Part shown: in pieces, positions 9,253-18,600 of the stretch
Numbering within the stretch: the stretch's first letter is position 1
Layout of the letters: every line of letters begins with the position of its first letter
NCBI RefSeq assembly: GCF_900230185.1
Contig: NZ_OCSR01000002.1
Span: 1,054,001 to 1,118,000, forward strand
Origin: Burkholderia sp. OK233
GTDB lineage: Bacteria > Pseudomonadota > Gammaproteobacteria > Burkholderiales > Burkholderiaceae
Reading direction: 5' to 3'
Length of the DNA: 64,000 bases
The notes under the pieces: model-generated
The model's input: the letters and a program-made list of their open reading frames with translations, nothing else
Told to the model about the DNA's origin: nothing
Databases searched by the model: none
Position numbers and translations under genes: made by a program

Positions 9253-10248
9253 CTAACTAAACGACCGTTTGCTTGCACGGTACTCTGTCGGCGTTACTCC
9301 AAGGTATTTGCGAAATACCTTCGAAAGCTGACCGCCACTTCCGATTCCGCATCGCCGCGCGATCTTGTCGACCGGAAGGTCAGTTTCCGAAAGAAGATGG
9401 CAGCACTTGTCAATTCGAACGTATAAGAGGTAGTCGGACGGCGTCACCCCCATTTCCATCTTGAAACGACGCAAGAAATTCCGCTCACTCATCGCGACGA
9501 ATTGCGCCGCTTCTTCAATCGTGATCGTTCTCCCACAGTTCATGTCCAACCATTGTGCCGACGACTGAATCTTTTCGCTCACAGCTCCGAACGCGCTCTT
9601 CTTTGGAACGGAGGTAAACTGTTCGTCATAGCGCAACCTTAGAGAGCCGGTGATCTCCCGTGCGATTTCCGCGCCGAGATCCTCTTCAATCAGCGCTAGT
9701 GCAGCTCGCAACGGAGTGCTTGATCGTTGTGAAGTAGATGCCTTCAGACCGTTCCACGCAACCTCCTGAGCACCTTCGCCGCGGCGCAATTTGCGAGATG
9801 TGTTCGATGATTCAGCGACATCCAGTAGCAAGCGTCTTTCGGAAATTGGAAAAATCCGTTCGCTGCACAGGTCGAGTTGGCTCAGCCAGCTAATAAGGTG
9901 TTCTTCACTCAGCATACTGTGGACGCTTGCACCTCCTGCTATGAAGAGCGCATGAAAATCGTCGGCACGACCACGTGATTTGATACTGTCGGTCCAAACA
10001 AATACCGATGACGAACTCGCTATCCTGCCACCGGCGACCGACACGAGATGAACGTCGTAGCGCGGCCCACCTATGCGCAAGGACGTACAGAGCGCATTGG
10101 CTGATTGGAAAATCTCCACTACCGCGGCTGCCTCTGGTAGCGAGAAACCGTCGAACAGTGCAATGCCTATACGTCTTACGGAGCGAACGTCATGAAATAC
10201 CTGAGACTGAGTCGCATTGCGACTACAGCGGGCAAAAAAACCTGCCAT
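9253..10248 (-). CDS. GlxA-type transcriptional regulator (DJ-1/PfpI-like domain plus AraC HTH)
   Basis: The 331-residue protein has an N-terminal DJ-1/PfpI-like domain (RRIGIALFDGFSLPEAAAVVEIFQSAN, then DFHALFIAGGASV) and a C-terminal AraC/XylS DNA-binding domain (MSERNFLRRFKMEMGVTPSDYL, then VDKIARRCGIGSGGQLSKVFRKYLGVTPTEYR). The start at MAGFFARC is chosen because it gives exactly the same 24-residue leader as the paralogue at 12120-13109 and the same spacing to the shared upstream motif. A longer frame opens 30 codons earlier. The nucleophile-elbow Cys of active DJ-1 enzymes is not evident, so the domain is probably a sensor. It likely controls the nearby polysaccharide genes. Confidence 0.88.
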   Translation of the reverse strand: MAGFFARCSRNATQSQVFHDVRSVRRIGIALFDGFSLPEAAAVVEIFQSANALCTSLRIGGPRYDVHLVSVAGGRIASSSSVFVWTDSIKSRGRADDFHALFIAGGASVHSMLSEEHLISWLSQLDLCSERIFPISERRLLLDVAESSNTSRKLRRGEGAQEVAWNGLKASTSQRSSTPLRAALALIEEDLGAEIAREITGSLRLRYDEQFTSVPKKSAFGAVSEKIQSSAQWLDMNCGRTITIEEAAQFVAMSERNFLRRFKMEMGVTPSDYLLYVRIDKCCHLLSETDLPVDKIARRCGIGSGGQLSKVFRKYLGVTPTEYRASKRSFS

Positions 10249-10380
10249 CCAGCCATCCCCCCCGAAGATTAGTGGCCTCCTACAGCTACATTTGAGCCGT
10301 TTTAACTGTCTCGATAATCGTACACAAGCGGCACGCATAACGTCACTGGATGGCCGAATAGGATAATACGTTGGCGGTCA
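10249..10380. promoter_or_regulatory. Regulatory region of the first AraC-type regulator, paralogous to that of the second
   Basis: Aligned from the start codons, this region matches the DNA upstream of the second regulator (13110-13242): TTTGAGCCG, ATCGTACA, GGCCGAAT and GTTGGCGG blocks fall at nearly the same distances. The strongest block, TAATACGTTGGCGG at 10364-10377, is about 116 nt upstream of the start, compared with 114 nt in the other copy. It is a good candidate for an autoregulatory operator. The rest of the gap to 10663 shows nothing recognisable. Confidence 0.55.
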
Positions 10381-10663
10381 CGGACCGATTGCAGCATGCA
10401 GGCGGAAGCTTCAGTGGCAGATGTCCGGTTCACGGTCACTCTGGATTTTTCGATAATCTATTCGGCATCCTACATAATTTAAGATATAGCGCGCCCGGCG
10501 GCGGAACGCGCGAAATGCGTGTCGTCTGGCTGTGCCGGACAACACGTCAAGTCCGCGCGGAACCGAATTGTCTGACCGGCGAACGCTGACAATCTGGCTC
10601 AGTACTCACATGCCGTGCAACACAGCAACATATGAATATGTTTTTTCACGAGGCGCGGCAAAC

Positions 10664-11545
10664 TCACCGCTGCAGGAGAGACATATGCTGCTCGAGGTAC
10701 GCACGAAACTCGACGCGGACCTCGGGATGCCGCAGTGCAAATTCCACCGCCGCCTTGAGATAGCCGAGCTTGCTGCCGCAGTCAAAGCGCGTGCCGTCGT
10801 ACTTGTATGCAAGTACCTGTTCATCGGCTAGCAGCGACTGGATCGCATCCGTCAACTGGAGTTCGCCGCCCGCGCCAGGCGTGATTGCGCGAAGATGTTT
10901 GAAAATTCGCGGCTTCAGCACGTATCGCCCCACTACACCCAGGTTCGAAGGTGCCGCACTTGGCTCAGGCTTTTCAACGATGCCCGCCATTTTTATAATC
11001 GAGTCCCCCCATTCCCTGCCGTCGATGATCCCGTACGACTTGGTATCCTTCGCCGCGATTTCCTCAACACCGATCACCGAGCTATGGTAATGATCGAACA
11101 CCTCGATCATCTGCGCCATGACAGGGGGCGTGCCGTATAGCAGATCGTCCGCGAGAATGACGGCGAACGGGTTGTCACCCACCAGCTTCTCAGCGCAAAG
11201 CACAGCGTGCCCGAGGCCGAGCGCCTCCGACTGACGCACGTAAAAACAGTCAACATGACTCGGCTTGATGCTGCGCACCAACTCCAGGAGCTTGTTCTTA
11301 CCGCGCGCTTCCAGTTCCGCCTCGACTTCATACGACTTATCGAAATGGTCTTCGATGGCACGCTTGCCGCGGCCCGTGACGAAGATCATTTCGGTGATGC
11401 CTGCGGCCATGGCCTCTTCCACAGCGTATTGAATCAGCGGTTTATCGACGATCGGCAGCATTTCCTTTGGGCTAGCCTTCGTAGCAGGGAGAAATCGGGT
11501 GCCAAGACCCGCTACCGGAAACACTGCTTTTGTTACTTTTAGCAT
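10664..11545 (-). CDS. galU: UTP-glucose-1-phosphate uridylyltransferase
   Basis: The 293-residue protein makes UDP-glucose from UTP and glucose-1-phosphate in the cytosol. It carries the nucleotidyltransferase signature AGLGTRFLPATKASPKEM at about residues 12-29, the VDKPLIQYAVEEA block, and the FAVILADDLL and GIVEKP motifs. Length is standard. GGAG lies 6 nt before the ATG. It stands alone between two paralogous AraC-type regulators on the same strand and supplies UDP-glucose for the nearby polysaccharide operon. Confidence 0.95.
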   Translation of the reverse strand: MLKVTKAVFPVAGLGTRFLPATKASPKEMLPIVDKPLIQYAVEEAMAAGITEMIFVTGRGKRAIEDHFDKSYEVEAELEARGKNKLLELVRSIKPSHVDCFYVRQSEALGLGHAVLCAEKLVGDNPFAVILADDLLYGTPPVMAQMIEVFDHYHSSVIGVEEIAAKDTKSYGIIDGREWGDSIIKMAGIVEKPEPSAAPSNLGVVGRYVLKPRIFKHLRAITPGAGGELQLTDAIQSLLADEQVLAYKYDGTRFDCGSKLGYLKAAVEFALRHPEVRVEFRAYLEQHMSLLQR

Positions 11546-12119
11546 AAGAGACTCCGAATATGATTGCTATGGCCGATTCACGGTCGGACCACCTCTGCCC
11601 CACACCCATAGCCGCAGAAAACCTGCACGGTTGACAGCGACGCGCAGAGGCAAAGTGCGCGAAGGTCGACGCTTTAGGCTGCCATCAGTAGTTCGGTGAC
11701 GACCGCTGCGATCCAAAGGGTTCGTTGTCGTCCACCCAGGTACCGAAACGACCAGGCGGAAGCATAAGGCCTCAGTTGGCCACGTAACCGCGCGTGGCGG
11801 AAGCAATTCGGATTTTGGCTGAACCAGGCCTAGTTCATGTATTTCTGGCGCTCCAGCCATGGCACTCACCGGTTGGCCATTGTTCAAAAAACCGTCGGTC
11901 GAAGAGAATGCCGAATGCGATTGGCTAATCTCCGTGCAGCACGTTGACCAGACGTGATTCCGCCCATCCGAATAGCAAAATATAACGGCAATAAATAGTA
12001 GTTAAAAACCCACGAAATAATAGCTACGCTTTCACGGTAAGCAACTCGGTCGATTTACAACCAGATGGTAATTAGCGAGGTGAGCAATGTCAAAAAATAA
12101 ACCCACCGCTATTGGCCAC
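11546..12119. other. Intergenic region between galU and the second regulator
   Basis: About 570 nt with overlapping short ORFs on both strands and no recognisable product. It should contain the galU promoter. A GGCCGATTCACGGTCGG imperfect repeat lies at about 11570 near the galU start, and the stretch around 11980-12110 is A/T-rich. No terminator with a T-run was found. Confidence 0.4.
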
Positions 12120-13109
12120 TCAAGCACGCTTGCTCGCGCGATACTCGGTAGGTGTCGTCGCAAGATGCTTGCGGAAGAGTTTCGCGAGCCGGCCGCCACA
12201 TCCAATGCCGCAATGACGCGCCACCTTGTCAACTGGCAGGACGGTTTCAACAAGCAGGCGACAGCTCATATCAAGCCGCACGTACAGCAAATAGTCAGAC
12301 GGCGTCACACCCATTTCGATCTTGAAACGCCTCAGGAAATTGCGCTCGCTCATGCCGGCGATCTGCGCGGCGGCGTCGATCGAGATCGGACGGCGACCGT
12401 TCGCTTCCAGCCATTTTGCCGACGCCTTGATATTCTCGCTCACGCCTACCGAAGCATTCTTTCGCACAATTGCGGTAAACCGGGTATCCGTAGATGGGGC
12501 GACCCAGTCAGCGATCTGACGCGCAATTTCGCTTCCGAAGTCCTTCTCGACCATTGCGATCGCTGTTTGCAACGGGCTGGCGGCGACGCTCGGAGAACCA
12601 TTACTGGCGCCGATCTGCATCATTTCGCCAGCGTGTTTGCCGTAGCGCCTAACGCCGGTGGACTGCCCGAATCCGGCGGCATCTAGCAGCAATTGTCCTT
12701 CGCCGATCGGGAATACCAAGTCGCTGCGCGGATGTGTCCGGCGCAGCCAGGCAATCAGGCCTTCATCGTGTAGCGCATCGTTCACCCCTTCGCCGCCAGC
12801 AATAAACAAAGCGTGAAAACGCTCTGAGTCGCGCCGCGCCTCGATGCCTTCGGTCCAGACCAATACCGATGAAGAACTGACGATACTGCCTCCCGTCACC
12901 GACAACAGACTAACGTCGTAACGCATCCCGTCGCACCGTTCGCCCTCAGTAAGCGCATTCACCGACTGGAATACCTCCACGACTGCTGCGGCCTCCGGGA
13001 GGGCAAAGCCGCCAAACAGAACTATGCCAATACGCCTCACGATGCCAGTCTCAGGCGAAACGTGGGGCGGCATTGCGTTGATGCGGTAAAGGACTGAAGG
13101 GCACTCCAT
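12120..13109 (-). CDS. GlxA-type transcriptional regulator, paralogue of the 9253-10248 gene
   Basis: The 329-residue protein has the same two domains as its neighbour across galU: a DJ-1/PfpI-like sensor (RRIGIVLFGGFALPEAAAVVEVFQSVN, RFHALFIAGGEGV) and a C-terminal AraC helix-turn-helix pair (MSERNFLRRFKIEMGVTPSDYL and VDKVARHCGIGCGGRLAKLFRKHLATTPTEYR). The two copies are very close in the DNA-binding half, so they probably read similar operators, and more divergent in the sensor middle. Both lie on the minus strand around galU, pointing to control of exopolysaccharide precursor supply. Confidence 0.9.
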   Translation of the reverse strand: MECPSVLYRINAMPPHVSPETGIVRRIGIVLFGGFALPEAAAVVEVFQSVNALTEGERCDGMRYDVSLLSVTGGSIVSSSSVLVWTEGIEARRDSERFHALFIAGGEGVNDALHDEGLIAWLRRTHPRSDLVFPIGEGQLLLDAAGFGQSTGVRRYGKHAGEMMQIGASNGSPSVAASPLQTAIAMVEKDFGSEIARQIADWVAPSTDTRFTAIVRKNASVGVSENIKASAKWLEANGRRPISIDAAAQIAGMSERNFLRRFKIEMGVTPSDYLLYVRLDMSCRLLVETVLPVDKVARHCGIGCGGRLAKLFRKHLATTPTEYRASKRA

Positions 13110-13506
13110 CTGATTTTCCCCGGAAATTAGTTGACTGTTCCAGCTTGCTTTGAGCCGGATTAATTACTGGGACTGATCGTACATAAGGATGGTTTGCGAC
13201 GTATTTTTCTGGCCGAATCGAACAACATGTTGGCGGCCACGATCAATTCATTAGCCGCCACACGAGGCCCAACATTCCGCCACGAGAAATTACCGGTTTT
13301 AATGAAAAAGCATTTCAAAAGACATCGGACAAAAATAGTCGATTAGCATATTCATTTTAAATATCTGTAAATTCCCGGTGCACGTATGGTCGTCATCATC
13401 GAGGTGAATAAAAGGGCTCTGTCGCAATAACGCGGTCCGCTATGATGTGCGAAACAAGATGAACGACAGAAAGCTCCATGAAGACGTTGAATCCTGCGGT
13501 AGCCAG
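13110..13506. promoter_or_regulatory. Regulatory region of the second AraC-type regulator
   Basis: The segment 13110-13242 is paralogous to 10249-10380. Its core CAACATGTTGGCGG lies at 13223-13236, 114 nt upstream of the start codon, and matches the core of the palindrome at 5343-5368. Further right, GGCTCTGTCGCAATAACG at 13415 resembles an IS6-type end but no matching transposase follows. The rest up to the IS3 remnant is A/T-rich with no gene. Confidence 0.5.
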
Positions 13507-14296
13507 TGAACCGCCCCGGGAATCGTGGAGGCTGGTTGGTTTAAGTCGATGCCGGCACAGCGATGGTATTGCTGAATTGCCGGTAGTAGTTTGCCTCAGC
13601 TTCAGCGGGCGGGATATAGCCGAGAGGTTCCATCAGCCGATGATGGTTGAACCACGCGACCCATTCCAGCGTAGCCAGCTCGACAGATTCCCGAGTTTTC
13701 CACGCAGCGCGCCGATGAATCAGTTCGGCCTTGTACAGGCCATTGATCGTTTCAGCCAGCGCATTGTCGTAGCTGTCGCCGCGGCTGCCGACGGATGGTT
13801 CGATGCCGGCTTTGGCCAGCCGCTCGCTGTGTCGAATGCTGACGTATTGCGATCCCCTGTCGGAGTGGTGAATCAACGTGCCGTCGTCGTCTGGTTGGCG
13901 AGCGTACAGGGCCTGTTCAAGTGCATCCAGAACGAAGTCCGTGGTCATCGATGAACTAACACGCCAGCCGACAATGCGCCGAGCGAACACGTCGATCACA
14001 AATGCGACATGGAGCCAGCCCTGCCACGTCGAGACGTACGTGAAATCCGACACCCAGAGCTGGTTCGGCCGGTCAGCCTTGAACTGACGGTTGACCCATC
14101 CCAGCAGCGTCTGGCTCGTACAGCCGATCTTGGGGGCGATGGATTCGATCGCTGCCCACTTGTGAGGGATACTCGCCCCGATGCTCTTGCACCATGCGCA
14201 CAGCACGTTCGCGGACTTCAGCAGAAAACTTGTTCGACTTGTTCATAGCTCCATTCTCTCAAGAGTTGGAGCCTCCACCAAATCCGGGGCGGTTCA
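13507..14296 (-). mobile_element. IS3-family element, internally deleted remnant
   Basis: The element is bounded by inverted ends that start TGAACCGCCCCGG and continue to GTGGAGGCT on both sides. It is about 790 bp, where a full element with orfA and orfB would be about 1.2 kb. The flanking bases show no obvious target duplication. The ends and the 5' coding part match the truncated copy at 51432, so both derive from the same family member. It sits between the regulator block and the T6SS locus. Confidence 0.85.
13541..14246 (-). pseudogene. IS3-family transposase, orfA-orfB deletion fusion with a frameshift
   Basis: Reading begins at MNKSNKFSAEVRERAVRMV (ATG at about 14246), the orfA helix-turn-helix. 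One extra A after the PSQ codons, compared with the copy at 51482, shifts the frame before KWAAIESIAPKIGCTSQTLLGWV. The orfA text then jumps directly into the orfB integrase core (FKADRPNQLWVSDFTYVSTW, HHSDRGSQY, GDSYDNALAETINGLYKAELI). The region encoding the rest of orfA and the start of orfB is deleted. The DDE core is largely present, but the product cannot be normal. Confidence 0.85.
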
Positions 14297-14592
14297 GTGT
14301 TCGATTAAACAGGTCTTTTGGTTGTGTCGCAGTAAGACGGGAGGGACGAGTAAATGCGATACCACCGCACGCACAACAACATCACGTCCAGCGGACAATG
14401 AAGCCGCTTCAAAACCTTTGCGATGCCTGCAGCAAGGGCCGTTAGTGGTCTCGCGGTCCTCTTCATCGTGAGCCGAAGCAAAGTTTGTGCATCCCGAACT
14501 TTAACGCAGCATCGCTAATGCGACAAAACCATTACGCAAAGGGCCCCTTGCTTGATCTGACCAACAGCCCTGCGCTTGCGAACACCGCTGTT

Positions 14593-15681
14593 TCACTTCT
14601 CCTTTCCTTCATCAGTCGACAACATGCCAAGAAACGTCAACAGCTTTTGCCCATCGCCATCGCTCGAAGTCAATTCACGCAACAACACCGGCAACGGCTT
14701 GCTCCCCCACTCCAATGCTCGTTGGATCAGGTACGGCACAGGACTATGCGGCTCGTAGCGCGCCAGGTATTCCGCGATCACCCCCAATTGCCGATACGCG
14801 TCCTCCCTGCTGTTTGGTACGCCTGAGGCTGCCGGCACCGGTGCTTGTGCGGGTCCTCCGGCCACTGCTGCAGCATCGCTCGCCACCACGGCAAGCGGCG
14901 GATCGGAATTCGGATGCATAGCCAGACACTCCGTCAACACAAGTCCTGCATGGGTCATCGCTTCCGTTAGCACTGCGAAGCTGGGCGCCTCGCTGCCGAG
15001 TCGCGGCGTACACCATGCGTCCAGTTGCTCGATCAGCGGCCGCGCCATCGCAAGCGCATCGCGCTCGAGTCGCAGATACGCCGGCGAGGCCACGCGGGCG
15101 GCCTCCTGCAACGCAGCCGAAGTGCGTGCCGCCGCCTCCTTCTTCGCAGCAGGCACGTCTTTCCGCGCAGTCGCCGCAACCGTCGCACGCTGCGCGCTTT
15201 GCCATTGCGCGAGCGTTCCGCGCAAACCGTCGGGGCCTTCGAAAAGCTCGATCTGCCCCGACAGCAGATCTGCATACGCACCGGCGAGCCAGCCAATGGG
15301 AGCAGCCCGAAATCCAAGATCGCCGTCGCGTGGCAACGGGTGCAGATCGTTCCAGTAACGCTCACACAAACCCACCATCAACTGAAAACAGTGCGGTAGC
15401 GCAGGCAACCCGTAACGGTTCAGCCACGCCTCGCCGAGCCACGCGGCGATCGTCAGATCCTTGCTGCGGTTCGACAGCACGCGGCGGCATCCCGCTTCCA
15501 CTGCCGGCCACTCGGCAACCTTCAGGGTGGTCTGCCAGATGCCGGCCGGCACGCTCGGATCGTCGGCGCGGCGCGCCGTCCGGATTGCTTCGTACTCAGG
15601 ATCGTGGATGAGCGACACACCGCATGGCTGATCACCAGGCAGCGGCTGCAACAGCCCGTCGATGTCGAGTTCAGGCATCAT
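14593..15681 (-). CDS. tssA: Type VI secretion protein TssA
   Basis: The 362-residue protein begins with the ImpA-related N-terminal domain (LLQPLPGDQPCGVSLIHDPEYEAIRTARR, then WQTTLKVAEWPAVEAGCRRVLSNRSKDL) and ends with the short-TssA C-terminal motif SPVPYLIQRALEWG. TssA proteins cap and organise sheath assembly at the baseplate. Its ATG overlaps the tssM stop by 4 nt, so it is the last gene of the leftward T6SS operon. The middle is rich in Ala and Lys and looks like a linker. Confidence 0.93.
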   Translation of the reverse strand: MMPELDIDGLLQPLPGDQPCGVSLIHDPEYEAIRTARRADDPSVPAGIWQTTLKVAEWPAVEAGCRRVLSNRSKDLTIAAWLGEAWLNRYGLPALPHCFQLMVGLCERYWNDLHPLPRDGDLGFRAAPIGWLAGAYADLLSGQIELFEGPDGLRGTLAQWQSAQRATVAATARKDVPAAKKEAAARTSAALQEAARVASPAYLRLERDALAMARPLIEQLDAWCTPRLGSEAPSFAVLTEAMTHAGLVLTECLAMHPNSDPPLAVVASDAAAVAGGPAQAPVPAASGVPNSREDAYRQLGVIAEYLARYEPHSPVPYLIQRALEWGSKPLPVLLRELTSSDGDGQKLLTFLGMLSTDEGKEK

Positions 15682-18600
15682 CCGTGATCCGCCGGCGCAT
15701 TGCCACCCGTTGGATAAGTGACCGTCGTGGTCACGCCTCTGCCGTCATAGCCGGGCGCCACGAATGGCAGATCCGGGATCGCCTGCGGCGCCTTCGCTCC
15801 CCCGAAGCCCACGCGCATATACATCCTCGCGATCTGAACCATGCCGCTGCGATCGCGTACGGGCACCGTCAACAACAGTCGTGGCGACAGCCCCGCGCTC
15901 GTGAGGCTGGCGTCCTCCGGCATCAGGTGCAGGCGCACGAGCCGCAGCAAAGCCCATGTATCCGAGGTGCTCCAGGTTGCCAACCCCTTCTCGCCCGAGA
16001 GCGTCGGCTGCGCGGTGTCGAACATTGGTTGCCACGGTGCATCCTTAGCCCAGCGCAGGCTAAGCGAGACCGGCTGCCCGGGCTTCCATCGCAACGCTGG
16101 CTCACCGGAGCCCGGATAAGTGAGCGTATCGCTACCGCTCGCGAGCTTCCATTCGATGACCTGGTCGGCCCCAACCTCGTCGGCGCGATCGACACGCCAT
16201 TCGACGTTCAGCTCCACGCCTTGCAACGTACCGTCGGCGCCGCGTGCGAGCAGGCCGTCGAGCCAGGGCTTTGCGCTCGCCAGTTGCGCGATGAAAGCCG
16301 CGGAGCCGTCTGCGCGCCCTCGCCCGGCCGCGGTCGCCGCCGCGAGTCCTGCCTGCGCCTGGGGCAACTGGGTGTCGAGCAGCGCCACGAACACCGCGGT
16401 CTGCCGCAGGTCGGCAGCCGGCGCGGTGGCATCGGACGCAAAGGGGAAGTGTCCGGACAGATACCGTGCGAAAAAGCTGCGGATCTGTTCGTAGGCCTGC
16501 ATGCCGGTGCCCGTCTGCAATCTGAAGCACTGCTCACGAGCCGACGATACGAGACGCGTGCCGGCGCTCGCGACAATATCGCCCGATGGCGGCACGCTGA
16601 CCTGCTCGAGCGACGCCCTGCAATTGCCGAGGTCCAGCTTGTTCAGCTGATCTGCGATGATGGTCTGCACAGCGATCATCGCGCTCGCCGGACTCTTCGC
16701 CCGGTACTGCGCGAGGTCACCTGATAATGCTTTCCAGCGGCTCACGAGGTGTGCATCGGCCGGATTGAGCGGCGGTTTCTGCGCATTCAGCCAGTCGAGC
16801 GCGCCGGCGGGCCCGTCCGCCAGATCGGCAATCGCTGCTGCCTGAGCCGCGAGATAGGCTTGCAGCGTTTGCGGCGAGGCGGCGCCAAACGCCCGCAACG
16901 AACCACCCGGCTGGCCGTCCCAATCCGAAAAATCACCGCGCACCGGACGGAACGGCGCGAGTTCCTGCAACTGCGCATCAGCGACCCGCAGCACGACCAG
17001 CGCTGCGTCGCTCACGCGCAGCGCAACGGTCGTCGCGAGATCGTCTCGGCCCAACGAATCGAAGGCGGCGATCAGATCCAGCGCGCTCTTATGCAACGCG
17101 TCGAATTGCGCCGCGGTCTCCGCGACCGAGCCGCTGCCCTGCTGTGCCATGATTTGCGCCGGCGTCGACAGCGCGGCCAGCATGCTTTTTACCGCCTCGT
17201 TACCAGCTGCCGCCAGCAGTGCGGGCCGATAGGCATCGGGCGCTTGCGCGAGCGGCCCTGCAACGTATTGCCGGTACGCGGGCAAGACGGCGAGCGCGCG
17301 TTGCACGGTGCTGCTATCGACACTGCGGATCGCCGTGTCGGTATTGCCACCTGTCGCTGCGAACGGTTGTGCCAACAACGTGTGCAAGGCCTCGCGCAAG
17401 GGCGGCAGGTCGGCGGACAGTTGCAGCCCGTTAGCCGGCGTGGCGCTCAGCACCCCTGGGAGATTACCGTTTGCCAGCCAGCGGGAGGCGAATGCGGTCC
17501 GCGCCTCCTGCTCGTGCGCGAGCACCGCCTGCACCGGCGCTGCGCCGATCAGCTGCAGATGCTGTGCCGTATCGAAAGTGGCCGTCAAGCCCGGTACCAA
17601 TTCCTTGCCACGTGCGCTGGCCCAGCCATGATCGGCCGCGTCGACCTGCACCGCTAACGCATCTATGCTGTTGGCGAGCGTGGACAAAGCCCCATCCGCA
17701 GGCGCGGCACCCGGCGCGCGCAATTGCGCCAGCAGCAACTGCACCTGGGCTGCGTTAGCCGTCAGCGTTGAGTCCGCATAGACCTGGTCGAACCACATAT
17801 CGAACGACTGCTCAAAGCACACGCTCACGCCTTGCCGTGCACTCGCGGCCTGCGCGCCGTCCAGCGACACCGTGCCGCCTTCGAGGGTGGTGGCGCGCAG
17901 CGCCGCATCGAGCTGCGTCCGATCCGCGACATGCTCCGGCGCGAGCTGCACGCCGGCAGCTTCGCGCATCAGTTGCGTCAACATCGCGAGATTGCCGCTG
18001 CCGGCATGCACCAGTTCGTTATACTGTCCAATCCAGTGTTCGGTTTGTGCCGCGTCGTTGACGAGTCGCGTTCCGGTCACGAACGCCGGCAGGTCCTGCG
18101 GTCTCGCGACCGCCTGCTCGGCCGCATCCGGTTGGGCGGTCGGGCTCAAACCGCACGAGGAGTCTACGAGCCGCGCCGTCAGCCGGTCATGCAGGGGTTC
18201 GAATACGAGTCCGCTTAAAACATGCCGCTGCGCGTCGGCGAGCTGGCCTTCCATGAACAGGTACGAGAGCGGCATGAATGGTGAGCTCAGCTCCCAGCGT
18301 GGCGCCTTAAACAACGCCTCCCGCACGCTTTTCAGCGCACTCGTGACGGCCGCCGGGCCGCGATCGGATTCCCGATAAGTCGCTCGCGCGACCGTGAGCG
18401 AATCGTAGGCGGCGCTCAGTGCACGCGCATCGCTGCGCAGATGCCACCACGAGATCGCCATCCCGGCGCACCAGCAGACGGCGAGCGCGGCGGCGCACAC
18501 CGTCGCCACGCGGTGCCAACGCGTACGCAGAGCCAGCACACGCGGCATCGGCAGCGCGAGGCCCTGCCCGCTCAGCAGCACGTTGTGCCAGAGTCGCCCG

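Noticed and set aside
11567..11887. 106-codon minus-strand frame upstream of galU
   Set aside because: No domain, no ribosome site, and frames on the other strand overlap it.
13415..13435. IS6-like end sequence (GGCTCTGTCGCAATAACG)
   Set aside because: It resembles the IS6 end at 35134, but no transposase or partner end follows, so it may be chance.
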